A stretch of 64,000 nt of DNA from NCBI GenBank assembly GCA_023213395.1, contig CM041465.1, forward strand, positions 90,093,741 to 90,157,740, in the 5' to 3' direction. The position numbers and the translations under genes were made by a program. Positions 10,432-21,599 of the stretch are shown piece after piece. Each line of letters begins with the position of its first letter. The first letter of the stretch is position 1. Below the pieces are notes generated by a model. That model saw only the letters and a program-made list of their open reading frames with translations. It was not told the DNA's origin and ran no database searches. This DNA is from Cycas panzhihuaensis. Taxonomy: Eukaryota > Cycadophyta.

Positions 10432-10447
10432 ATTTGCATCTAGAAAG
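10432..10447. repeat. SINE target site duplication, right
   Basis: ATTTGCATCTAGAAAG, matching 10167-10183 with a few differences and a one-base gap. Confidence 0.75.
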
Positions 10448-11150
10448 AACTTTTTCTCTATATGATTTAACAACATGCTTTATAAATTTTAAAATTATTT
10501 TGTGTATTCCTAGACCATTCTTATTTATTATAGTCTATGCATTGTAAGGTAAAAATCATTATTCCATATATCCTTATACTTCTCATATATTATGTGTGTA
10601 AAAAATGTCTAAATAAAATTAATTAAGTTCTCATAGTTTTCGCACTACCATTTAAACTAATAAAATACTCTATTGCTCAAGTATATGAAGGTAAGGATAA
10701 TTTTATCCTTTTCAAAGCTAAGATGGATGTCAAAATAGGTTTCCATATTGATTATTCATGCTTATATATCCTTGGTTCTATCTAGATCAAAGAATTCTAA
10801 GTAGATTTTCAAGTTCTTAATGATTGAGCTTCTTGTATTCTATAAATCCTTTGTCAAGTCCTCTTGTCATTCATCCTTAGATGTTCCCTCTCCTCATTTA
10901 TTCTTAGATGGGTTTTCCTCTTCCTTAAGTGTCTTCTAATACTTCATGAATCCTTTTAAGGTTTGATGGTAAGCATTCATACCAACTATAAGCTTATTAA
11001 CCATCTCTTGTAATGTGTTTACTACATATGATGTTTATTAGAGCTCCCTGATTTATTTTATAATGTATTCTATAATTTTGCATAATTTTGCAACATGCTT
11101 AGTTTCGGATGGAGTGATTCACAACTAATTAGATCCAGGTGATTGTAAAT
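10448..11150 (-). pseudogene. Element K gag, capsid N-terminal part
   Basis: Minus-strand Retrotrans_gag domain. Readable segments from right to left: TLKEEENPSKNK (near 10900), NLKIYLEFFDLDRTKDI (near 10800, family L..F.G....DA..W), METYFDIHLSFEKDKIILTF (near 10720), YENLINFI*TFFTHIIYEKY (near 10600) and EYTK*F*NL (family V.EY...F..L) near 10490. This is the ordinary order for the capsid. Stops are frequent. The segment fixes K as a minus-strand element whose 5' end lies near 11230, where the microsatellite starts; no K LTR was found there. Confidence 0.75.
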
Positions 11151-11243
11151 TTTTCATACTAAAACTTGAGCAAAGCTCTAGTATTCCCTAATTCTTAATG
11201 GTTCAATGACTTAAGCCTAAGTTACTTTAAGTGCTAGTGGAAA

Positions 11244-11400
<157 letters not shown>

Positions 11401-11867
11401 TATTACTATGGGAATAAATGAGTGTTGAAAACAAGCATTTAGGTAGCAATATATAATAACTAAGGAAATGCTATGTTTGAAAAGGATGTCTTGATTTGGA
11501 ATAACAAAACAAAATAATAAGTATAATAAAAGCTAAGAGATAATACCTAACCCTATGCTCATCAAAAGCTAATAATAAAATTTATCAAAAAAGAACAAAT
11601 AACTAGGAAAATGATGAAAGTAAAATGAGAGAAATGATAACTAGATGGATGAAGAAAATATGTAAAAAATAATTTATGACAATATAAACATCTAGATAAT
11701 CAAGTAAAAAATATTATCTAAAATAAAAAATGATAATAATAAAATAATAAAATAAAAGACTAAAAAAATAAAATAGATAAAAAATGAAATAAAAACAAGG
11801 GACAAAAAAAATAAATAATGAGGGAAATGAAAAAGTAAAATAATTAGCTAAAGGCATAATCTAATGG
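11401..11867. other. A-rich, unassigned DNA
   Basis: Roughly 460 bases of A-rich low-complexity sequence with repeated AAAATAAT-like words. No open reading frame or repeat boundary is visible. Confidence 0.6.
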
Positions 11868-12187
11868 TGTTAAGTCTTAAAATGCCTAACCCAAATAGCC
11901 CTATATATATTGAACTTTATGTAAGATATTGTTCCCCTCAAATTCCATATAAATAGGTGTTAAGATAATGTCTACATTAGTACAAGTCCTAAATCTCTAC
12001 ATGTCAAATTAATATAGTGTTTGTCAACTCTAGGAAGCGATGAGCTTTGAGGTATGTGCATGAGTCCCATTTATATTAATATAAAGCATGAAGACCCTAG
12101 TGTTCATTAACACCACCACTTTATCAACTACTTATTTTGTATTCTTGCTTTTTCATTCATATTGTATTTTATCCTACAATACCTACA
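11868..12187 (+). repeat. Candidate 5' LTR end of Tat-like element D
   Basis: Lies directly upstream of a primer-like site; starts TGTTAAGTC and ends ...ATCCTACAATACCTACA. The last bases resemble the equivalent place in copy E (TATCTCCTACAAGTAATAC at 36466-36484). No second copy of the whole 320 bases is visible, so the true LTR start is uncertain, and it may be truncated or belong to another element. Confidence 0.4.
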
Positions 12188-12203
12188 TTTGGTAACAGAG
12201 TGG
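12188..12203 (+). promoter_or_regulatory. Element D primer-binding site candidate
   Basis: TTTGGTAACAGAGTGG, corresponding to TTTTGGTGACAAGGGG at 36486-36501 in copy E. Both begin with the TTTGGTGAC type of start seen in Tat/Athila-like gypsy elements. Confidence 0.45.
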
Positions 12204-15200
12204 AGTTAAGCAATCATTTTCTCAATTCATATGTTCCTATTGTTGTTGATATATGTTTCACTATGACCAACCTTTTTCAGCATGATTAGGTTCATGTCTT
12301 GATTTATTTCCTCAAGTTGTTTACTAGTTAAGGTTTGTATTCTTTTAACTGATTTCATTTAGTTCTACTTTAGTTATTGTTTGATAAGGACAGGTTTGGT
12401 TAGGACATGTTAAGCATTTAGCACTTTGTTTTAAGTCATTAGATTTGAAGAATTGTAAATTGGATGATTGATTATGTGTGACTGTGATAATCATTATATA
12501 CCAATAATTGATCATACGATGCAATTTTATACTCTTATATAACATGGTCTATGAAACTGCTCCAAGCCTTACCTATTTATTCTTTTTTCTTAATATTATC
12601 AAGTTTATAATCCATTTCTATCTTATTTTCACTACTATTTGAAGTTTTTTTTTCTTATTCAGGTCTCCATTTAAGTTAATACTACATTTAAAAGGCCTAT
12701 CAAACTTATTCTCTTAGTTTTTGTTTCTTTTTTAAACTTTTTTGGGACTTTCTATACTATCATGTTTTTGGTGTTTCCAAAAATGTGATAATACAAATAA
12801 AACATGATAGGCTCTCACGATTTACATTTTATTTCTATTATTGCATTTTGTATTTTATTTATAATGTCATATTTTTAGTTCACTATTGTATTTTAAACTG
12901 TTATATCCTTAAATTAAGAAATAGAACATAAAAATCATATTGATTTCAAACTAATTTTAGCCCAAATTTATAGGCTAGTATCTACCCACCTACCCTAACT
13001 TATCCATGTTAATTTCACCTTTCCTCATGCAAGATTTGGTTGAGAAAATTTACCTAAATCATGGAAAAAAACCATGGTTTTTGCCTTCATCCTTCTCCTC
13101 CTCTTTTTCTATAAACTCTTGTTTAGTTTCAAAGCATGGGAGATAGTCACTTACATAATGAAGTGTTGCCAAAATCTTATTAGGACCTCTTTCTAGTGGT
13201 TTGTTTCTCATTAGAGTGGATTTAAAGCCTTCTTCCTAGAAGTTTATGAAGTCTATTGGAAGGATTGGAAGTCTATCTTTAGCCCAATTACTTCTCTATT
13301 CTTAAATTCACCTCTCTTCATCCACCTATTGGGCCATCTTCTTTCAGTTTTCCATTAATTTTAAGCATAATCTTCTCTCCTACAATACTTGTCATTGTCA
13401 AGTTTTCTCTCTTTCACAATATTTGGAGCATTTTTATAGTATTTTAAAAAAGGACATCACATTAATCTGAGGCTCACCACACTTATATATCACCAGATTT
13501 GAAGTTTCTTTTATAATTAAGTACTGATTTTATTTATTATAGTAGTTTCTTTTACTTTAACACAAAAAAAAGGTAAAAAAGAAAGAAAAATATTCCATTA
13601 TTGTTTATTGTTATTTCCTTCAATATTTGGTCTTTTCATTAAGAGAGATCATTTGGGAATTAAACCAATTTTGATCTCCATCTCATTCCTCATCATTACA
13701 ACACTAAAAAGGGGTCAATTTATGGGATGAACTAATTTTAATCCACGTATTGATTATTGTCAAATTGAATCACTTTTCACCCTATATTATTTTTATTTAT
13801 AATCTATAAGGAAGTTAGCCCAAAAAGGGTTAAAAGAATTAAGCAAACTCTTTGTAGAGATATAAAAGATAAGAAAGATACCTCTTTTTAATTGAGTGCC
13901 CATACTCTCTTCCATAGAGTTTTGGGTAATTCATAGCAATTATTTGCTATCAAAATTCCTCAGGTGTAGTAGAAATAATGCTAGAATTTTAATACATTTT
14001 TCCAAGTCATATTTAGATTTTCTTTTAAATATGATAATTTAAGCATCCAATGCTATTGCTTGTTTAGTTAATTAGCTTCAGTCTAAAGTGGTTATGATCA
14101 AAAGAAGAGGAGATTATTACTTTATAGTACTATTATAAGGTACTGACTTCATCCTTGCTCTTTATAACTTTTCATATTCTCCTTAAAACTACCCAAATGA
14201 AAATGAGAAAGGAAAAGGAAAATGAATGAATCTCTACATATGTTACTTATTGAATCATTGATTGAAGTGTTCTCTTTCCTTACTTGAAAGAAAGAGAGAA
14301 TGAGAAGTGAGCTCATTATTTGGATCAAGGTTGCAATTATAACTTTTGTTGATTATCAAGTTCCTTCATATTCTAGTGAGTAAATCATAAAACAATTGAA
14401 AATAATGTAAAAGAACTGCAACTTAGATAATCATAAGTATAATGAAAGAACTTAGAGTTATTTTTTCTTATGTGCCTAGTTAACTCTTTATAATTCATTA
14501 AAATAAAACAAAAAGAAAAGGAGAAAATAAAATATATCTACTTATGCATGGTTCAATTAGTATGTCATATGCATGAGTGTTATATGCATTCAATTAATCT
14601 TGCATCCTAAATTTGAATATAGGTTTGATTTTCTCTTGCTTGGTCACCTTAAGTTAGGTCACATCCCTCTACTTAAGACTTGCTTGATCACTCAAGACTT
14701 TGCATCCCTAATGTACAAACTTATCCTCTCTTAGAGGCAAATGGTTCTCATTGTTAGGAGTCTTTTTATTAACTAGGACTTGACATCCTTAGTATATAGA
14801 CTACTCCTTCCTTGAGATTATTTCTTTGCAATCATGTTATGAATGTTAAAGGAGATGTCTTGCTATTATCCTTTATATTGAGGGTTGCTTTCTCCCTTTT
14901 TTTTTCACGTCTAAGTGTGAAAACTCATTAGAATTAGATGGAATCATCCCTAGGTCATTCATCCTTATAGATGGATCATCACTAGGTGAGGGAGTCCCCA
15001 ATGGTTGACCTACACTAGGGTTATTAACCCAGGCTCCAAGCTCTCCTGGATCCTCACACTTGTCAATCCTCCTGGTCCTTAGCTAATGCAATATTATTTA
15101 CTCTTTTTTGGTTAGTATAGAAATCTAGGTTAGAATTTTATCTATAAGAGGGCTTTAGAGTAGGAAAATTAGAAATCTAAGATATTTTCTTTAAGGTAAG

Positions 15201-15725
15201 GACATCTAATGATCTTTCCACCAATTTGAAACCTATTTTGACCTCCCTAAAGTTAAGGGGAATTTTGATTCACCTATTTGCTTAATTTAAATGATATTAT
15301 TTATTAGACTTTATTTAATTGTATTATACATATATAAAGTAGCTTAATTTATAAGCTAGCCTAATTCATACATTTTTCATTTAGCACATAAGCAAAATAA
15401 CACCTTTATTCTTCAAAGAGATTAGTTGAAGGTCTACCCTTGAGTCACATCACCTTTGATCCCTTTCATTTAGGACCCAATAAACAATTTACCCTAAGAC
15501 ACAAAATAATTCTAGTGACCATACTAGGGAGTTGTTAAAGTTTCCTAATCATATATTTTAGACTTGTATCTTGCACACTCACTTAAGATCCTTTACAAGA
15601 TATCCTTGCTTAGTTGGTTTTGTAGCAACACCCTTGCATCATCATTTGGGTAAGACCTTTTATTCCCATTTAGGGTTCCTATCCTTTCCTTTAGCTTAAA
15701 TTACCAACTTTGCATTCCTATTTTG
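12204..15725 (+). mobile_element. Long untranslated leader of Tat-like element D
   Basis: 3.5 kb non-coding leader between primer site and gag. From 12245 on it is colinear with 36500-37380 and 50545-52085 (copy E), which proves it is part of a repeated element. Copy E lacks the part equivalent to about 14362-15190. No protein is readable; there are T-rich and A-rich runs only. Very long leaders are known in Tat/Ogre-type gypsy elements. Confidence 0.7.
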
Positions 15726-18300
15726 ATGGAGATTCCTTCACTTTTTATTCAGCTTAAGAGATCAAGGAGGCAACAAGGCCTCTCTCCTTATGATTCTGAG
15801 TATGAACATTGTCAAGACTATGAAGCTCAAGAAGGATATGTGTCTTACAAGAGCTCTCCTAGTTATGAGGGTTATAAGATACATTTTCATCCTCCTTAAG
15901 GTTTAATGGATTTATACAAGGTCCCTATAGAGCAAGATTATTGTGAATACCCCAAGCCAGAATTAGTGGATCCTCCATTGGAAACATTTACTTATATTTG
16001 GGAAGAGGTACATGTAGATCACATTTCCCATCCCTTTACCTAACCCTTGCTAACAAGGGTCTACTCTCCTATTCTTATAGAGTATTAGGATCCCTTTCAC
16101 TAGGATATTCATAATATATCACTACCTACTCATCTGCCCCTTGATTAGAATTAAGAGCAATTTGAGCCACCGCTTTAGGAGTATCATCCCCCACTTATTG
16201 ATCATCCTTATCCCACTCTTTCTCCTACCCCAAAGGCACCTTTTGTTCCCCCTAATGAGGCAAGAGATACCAAGTCACTTCACTCTTAAGCCCAAAGACA
16301 AGTTGATGCCATGCAAGGAGCATCATAAGTTCTTATGATGCTCCTTGTTTTATTTGATGTCCCACTTAAGAGTACTAATCAAGACTAATATCTTACTTTA
16401 GGGTATGTCAACCAACCATCCACATCATATCAGTTCACTCATTCTAGACCTACTAGTGGATTTTCTCCTCTATGTCATCGTAGACTCCCTTATACTACCT
16501 TGCAGGTTTCTCCCATAAGTACTATCCTTTCTCATGGTGCTTCCCACCTTAACCAAGGGAATTCTTTTCCTCCACCTCATTAAACTATAATATATAATAT
16601 AAGACCTCCATCCTCTTACTCTTATAAAGGACCTACACCATTTACTACTCCATTCCATACACATTATGCCTGTGTTGGAGCATAACACTTGTAGAGTAAC
16701 CCTTACACTTAAGTTCCTCATATTGACCCTCACATCCCTTAGTAATAGATACTTAGGGAAACTGGAGGGCCCATAGTATCTAATGGTCCTAGACTTATTT
16801 ATGTGTAGCAGTCATACCCATAACATACAATTCTCCTTCTATAATATATTCCTTCATCTTAATAATACCATATCCCCCAAACAAAAATGCACCTTAACCC
16901 TACTACGTGGTTCACTCCTTCTCATCCTCTATATCCTTAACCTCCACATTACAAGAAACCCTTATATGGCCCCTCCATTGCTCATCAGTAGCCTCCTTAT
17001 TAACCCCTCTCTATGTTAAGGACCAAGAGGCCATTTGTAGACTACATGAGAAATCCATTCCTACAACAATTCCTCCTTATATCAATGCCCCCATTTGTCC
17101 TTGAGTTACTAAAATTCTCGAGAGAATTAACACAAGATTATATTGGACATGTTCAAGCCTTTATACTTGCATGTCTTAACTTCATACCATATGAATATGT
17201 CATGATGAAATTGTTTCTAAAATCACTTCAAGGTGACACTTTGAAGTGGTTCTATCACCTTCAACCTATTTACTTTTTATATTCTATTAATTACTTAATG
17301 CTTTTATTAGCTATTTTAATGTTACTAGGCCCTTCAAAACATACACCAAGTCTCTTCTATCTATGAAATAAAATAATGACAAATCATTTTGTAACTTCGT
17401 AAGACAATTCCAAGACCTAGTCCATGCTTTCCATTCTCACCTTCACTTAAGTCTCCTCTTTGATGTATTTACCAATGCTTTGAGGCCCGATGTCCACTTA
17501 AAGGTTCTTAAACTTGTCCCCTAAACTTATAAAGAAGTCATTGACAATTGTTTGGCTCTTAAAGCCTTTAAGATTCAAGCAAGAATCAAGACAATTAGCA
17601 AGCCAACTTTGCCAAAAGGACTCCTCCCAAACATCTAAACCTACTTAAGGCAGTCGTACATATAATCATCTTACATCTTCTATTAAAGCCCTTAAGCATA
17701 CCATCAACACCAAGCTGTGTGTTAAAAACTCCTCCACTCCTAACCTAAAATAAAAAACTAAAGGTATCCATTATGCCAAAGGGAAAAAATAATAAGACCC
17801 TCTTTCCCCCCTATTAAAAAGGGCTCCTTGGTATTCTTGGCACCAAATTGATACTCATGATCATGATGAGTATTGTATGGTTTAGGCAATGGGTTAACCA
17901 ACCCAAAGTAATAATAATCCCACTTCTAAGCATATTTAAGATTAATTAATTCACAAAGACCCTTTACCTAACCACAACATAATATACACTAAGCATAAAA
18001 GTAAAGGAAAGGCTACATAAGATGACATTAGTGATAATGAGAGCTTAAGTTTAAGGATTAATAAGAAATATACCACCTTACCTAAGGGTGGGGGCAAGCA
18101 AGCTAACAATCAAAATAGGCCACCTCCCAAAGGTGGCAAGACTAAGAGGATAATTAATATGGTAAAGGTAATGAAGAACCTAACTTTAACTAAATTTATT
18201 GAAGATTTGCAACCTAAACCTCTAGAATCCTTACCTCTTGTGCCACCTAAATCCATTTATTTTATATCCATCCCCTCCACCATAAAAGATTGATCTGTTT
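15726..18300 (+). pseudogene. Tat-like Ty3/gypsy gag (element D)
   Basis: Capsid precursor of element D. The start is taken as the ATG at 15726, which opens a clean stretch (MEIPSLFIQLKRSRRQQGLS) for about 57 codons before a TAA that probably was CAA. The N-terminal part is acidic and Tyr-rich (EYEHCQDYEAQEGY). The capsid core lies at 17020-17640: RPFVDYMRNPFLQQF, ELTQDYIGHVQAFI and FLKSLQGDTLKWFYHLQPI, a close match to the Retrotrans_gag family. A basic PPPKGGKTKR segment follows near 18120. An inverted repeat sits at 16314-16347. Many stop codons and frameshifts; it is paralogous to 1-1900 from 16480 on. Confidence 0.8.
16314..16347. repeat. Perfect 16-bp inverted repeat
   Basis: CAAGGAGCATCATAAG, a two-base TT spacer, then its exact reverse complement. 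A transcript would form a tight hairpin. It sits in the gag region of D, just left of the block shared with copy Z, so no paralogue is in view for comparison. Confidence 0.95.
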
Positions 18301-18455
18301 TATTAGTCGATGAGTTGAAGAATATCCCTACCAGTATTTTGATAATAAACTTATTAAGGAGTTGCCCAAAGTAACATCAACTCTTACTTGACATATTAGG
18401 GGTCCCTACTCCCAATTCCCCAACAAGTCTTTCCCTCTCTTTTAAACCTTCCTTC

Positions 18456-18870
18456 TTGTTGAATATGAAGAAGAGGAACCTTAATGATATTCCTTTCTTT
18501 AACATTAAAATCAGTAAAGCTAAAATTAACATTCAACATGTTATTGTTGATGAAGGTTCATTAGTTAACATAATCCTCTTTCACATTATAAAGGATTTAG
18601 ATATTACCATATATAAACTTTGTGAATGGATTTATCAAGGATATAATAAGAACCAAAAAGTACCAATAAGGCAAGTCACTCTCCCCCTCACCTTATAAGG
18701 GAAAATAGTTATGGTCAACCTCACTATCATAGACCTTTACTTAGAAAGCAATATCTTGTTAGGGGATCCTTAGATTAATTAGATGTTTGTTATTTATCCC
18801 TCACTCTTTGATGAGCTCAAATTCAATTATGAGAGAGAGTTAAAGGTCATTAAATGAAAGAACAGATTGG
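18456..18870 (+). pseudogene. Aspartic protease (element D)
   Basis: Gag-Pol protease of D. HVIVDEGSLVNIILF at about 18535-18580 is the active-site segment (family VDGGSSVNIL). Then CEWIYQGYNKNQKVPI, QVTLPLTL and MVNLTIIDL follow, ending in NILLGDP*IN*, where the family has GRPWLH or similar. The segment from 18456 to 18698 stays open for 80 codons, making it one of the better preserved parts of D. The two terminal TAGs are shared with copy Z. No activity expected. Confidence 0.75.
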
Positions 18871-19545
18871 TCATGTAATGTATTCCACTTCTAGAAACTA
18901 TTATAGAAATAAGAGAGCCTTCCAACTCTTTTGAGTACTTTTTCCAATCTTTGGATTTTTGGCAATACTTTATCCCTAAATCTCTTCCAACACCTATATA
19001 AAATGTTAAGAGTTTTAATATGATTAATACCATTTTCTCATGGGAAAACTATTCTTTGAGTCAATCCTATGAGGAAATATTTCACAACACCTTGGAGCCT
19101 TTTTCTATATACACTTTTACCCCTATTAAATAGGATTTATGCCTTTGCTTTAGGAGATACTTAATCAATCCTACTCAAGTGGTACAAGGCTCAATCCATC
19201 AACCCTCCTCATCTTTATATCATATTAATGATGATGGCAGTGTGCTTCAAGATAGTCCTCTCTTGTATTAGGAAATTGCTTCATTAGGCTCATCCTCTAA
19301 TGAGTCAAATTTTAGGCATGTCCTTTGCTTACATCGTGTAAAGGATACCCTGGTCACCATTATGCTTATTCCTCCTCCTTCCCAATAGGTATATTCTTCT
19401 CTAATCACTACTCCCTCTTTTAATAAGCCATCTTATCTTAATTCTCCTTTTTAGATAGCTCAACTCAACTGACCTGATAAGAAACTTCTTATACATCAAC
19501 ATCTTGATCTCTTACCTTTAGAAGATAAAATTATTAAAATAGGTA
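18870..19545 (+). pseudogene. Protease-RT linker of element D
   Basis: Ser/Pro/Leu-rich linker with scattered stops, ending LLPLEDKIIKI at about 19540. Reading resumes after element F with MSSLDSSPSLNP at 27903. The left edge is uncertain by about 25 bases because F leader DNA sits beside the LTR. Confidence 0.6.
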
Positions 19546-19553
19546 CCTGAATT

Positions 19554-19565
19554 ACTCTAATACCA
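19554..19565 (-). promoter_or_regulatory. Primer-site remnant left of F LTR
   Basis: Minus strand TGGTATTAGAGT directly abutting the F LTR on the side away from the F body. About 18 further bases to the left resemble the F leader unit (27370-27395). Same arrangement as 3072-3083. Confidence 0.6.
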
Positions 19566-20029
19566 TGTTAAAATAAGTATGGAATATTGAGATTAGTTCC
19601 AATTCCATAAGATAATAACATTCAATAATATTGAAGTATAAACTCATGAGTATGTACACATAGCGAATTAATCAACATAATTATCAAACATGTAAAGTAA
19701 GCACCACAAGATGGACACTAAGATTTATATGTGAAAAATCCATTGTGGGAAAAACCATGAGAAAAGATGGAGTTAGGACTCTACTTATGATCATAAGGTT
19801 TATATATTTCTCCTCTCTCCTTGCTCTATCCTTTCTCAAGTTCATAAGTGGTGAGTGTATATATATATAATGAGATCACCTCATGAGTAGCTTATCAAAT
19901 ATAATGAGCCTTTACATCATCCAATAAAGAGATAACATGGATATGTATGTAACTCACATATCTCCATATAAGTGAATGGTGGGAAGGATATGTGTACAAT
20001 AAACTCATATTAAACATTATGTTTTAACA
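19566..20029 (-). repeat. Element F 3' LTR
   Basis: From TGTTAAAATAAG to GTTTTAACA. Contains GTGAAAAATCC..GTGGGAAAAACC at 19730-19757. Pairs with 27431-27900 and with 3084-3553. Confidence 0.8.
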
Positions 20030-20037
20030 TCCCCCCA
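20030..20037 (-). promoter_or_regulatory. Element F polypurine tract
   Basis: TCCCCCCA on the plus strand, i.e. TGGGGGGA immediately before the 3' LTR on the minus strand. Confidence 0.75.
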
Positions 20038-21257
20038 TAATGTTTAATGCTACTTATCTTGATCTCAAGTCTTCATGTCTTCAACCTATATGTTAGAACC
20101 TATAACCTATAATTATATCATATATGTAGTATCACCTATAACTTATAATAAATTATAATCATATATGTGTCTCCATTAAGTATTAACCTATATAAAATTA
20201 ATATATATGAAGTGTTTTGTACATATCTTTATATCTTAACTTGTATGGTTGCTTTCAATCAACATTAAGTTAGAAGATCAACATTATATTAACCTTTCAT
20301 CAAATCAAGAGATAAGCAAAGTGATGTCTAAGTCCATATAAAACAATGACCATCTACCAAAATGCATGGAAAACCAACCACTATAATCACTAATTCACAA
20401 GGAAATTACTTCAAGTACATGGTTTAACATCCTTCTAAATTGCTTGTAGGGATAACACAATTAAGTATGTTATATAAGTGTAGCATCAACTAAGTTAGGT
20501 TGATAGTTAGATCTCATCTTAAACAATCAACTCTAAAATAAGTTGAACTAGCTAGCCAAGGTAATGTAACTTGTACTCAACATCTAACTGGATAGCATTG
20601 ATAACCAAGTGGATCATAAGAAATTTCTTCAACAACCAGGTGATCTATATGTTTGGTTAGGGATTTTTCCATCTACTAAAGCAAATGTGATGTTGCCAAG
20701 GGGAAAATGAAAAGCCAGGATATCAAAGATATCTTATATCATAACTTCATCAAATGTTTCTCACTTAATGAATTTTTTCAAGTGAATTGGGCCTTAAAAT
20801 ATTATAAATGGCCCTTAAAATGCTTAATTTTAAACCAAACTTTAATTATCCTCCACTATTCCTCAAAAATAACTCAATCATCATGTTTGGAGCCATAGAA
20901 AACATTAGAATTAACTAGAATTTTCTTGAAAATAAATTTAGAATTAATCTAAAATAAGGTTTGGACCTTTTATATTAAATTTACCCTAAATTTTCTCTAT
21001 CATCTACTATGCAAAGTAGGTCATACAACCACTTGTTTCAACTGTTTCAAAGTCTACTTTCTAATGTAATAGATGGCACCTAATTTTGATACATATATGA
21101 GAAGATATGAAAGAAAATGTGCTAGTGACTTATTAAAATTGTACGATCTTTAAGAAAATGGAAATGGATCTAAAATCTTATTAAAATCGAAATACAAATT
21201 TTGAAAAAGTAAAAATTATCCAATCCAATTTCTAAAAAATTAAAATCTACCCTTTTG
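20038..21257 (-). mobile_element. Element F internal DNA, 3' part
   Basis: AT-rich, no readable protein. The first 724 bases match 3562-4277. After 20761 the sequence is unique in the window. It ends at the AGGAT duplication of element G. Confidence 0.55.
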
Positions 21258-21262
21258 AGGAT
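21258..21262. repeat. Target site duplication of element G, left
   Basis: AGGAT; identical copy at 25552-25556. Confidence 0.8.
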
Positions 21263-21585
21263 TATTGAAATATGTGTACATACTGACTAATGTAAAGTGG
21301 ACCCTATTTATGTGCCTAATTATATAGAGAATATTCTTGAGAGTAGTGAGTTGATGGATGTAAAATATAATTATATTTGGCACTTAAGATCTATAAATAT
21401 AGATCAAAGTCCAAACTTTATATGATGCTAGATTTACAATAATGTGAATAATATTATTTTATGGATTTTCACTCGTAAGGGTTTCCCATGGTAATCTAGT
21501 GTCCCATGTGATCTATTTCTGATGTGATCTGCCTAATGTGAAAGATCTTGTCAATCTTGTTTGCTTTTGTTTGTGTTTTCCAATG
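21263..21585 (+). repeat. Element G 5' LTR
   Basis: 323 bases, TATTGAAATATG (TG to TA) to TTTTCCAATG. High similarity to 25229-25551 with identical length. Confidence 0.85.
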
Positions 21586-21597
21586 TGGTATCAAAGC
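21586..21597 (+). promoter_or_regulatory. Element G primer-binding site
   Basis: TGGTATCAAAGC directly after the LTR; one base from the usual copia initiator-tRNA site. Confidence 0.85.
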
Positions 21598-21599
21598 TT

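Larger units (their letters stand above)
16480..20761 (+). repeat. Duplicated block, copy 2 (pairs with 1-4277)
   Basis: Colinear with 1-4277 across gypsy gag, protease, linker, the F LTR and about 730 bases of F internal DNA. Shared stops (for example the TAGs in LLGxP*IN* at 18760-18785) and the shared F junction point to duplication after decay. Confidence 0.8.
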
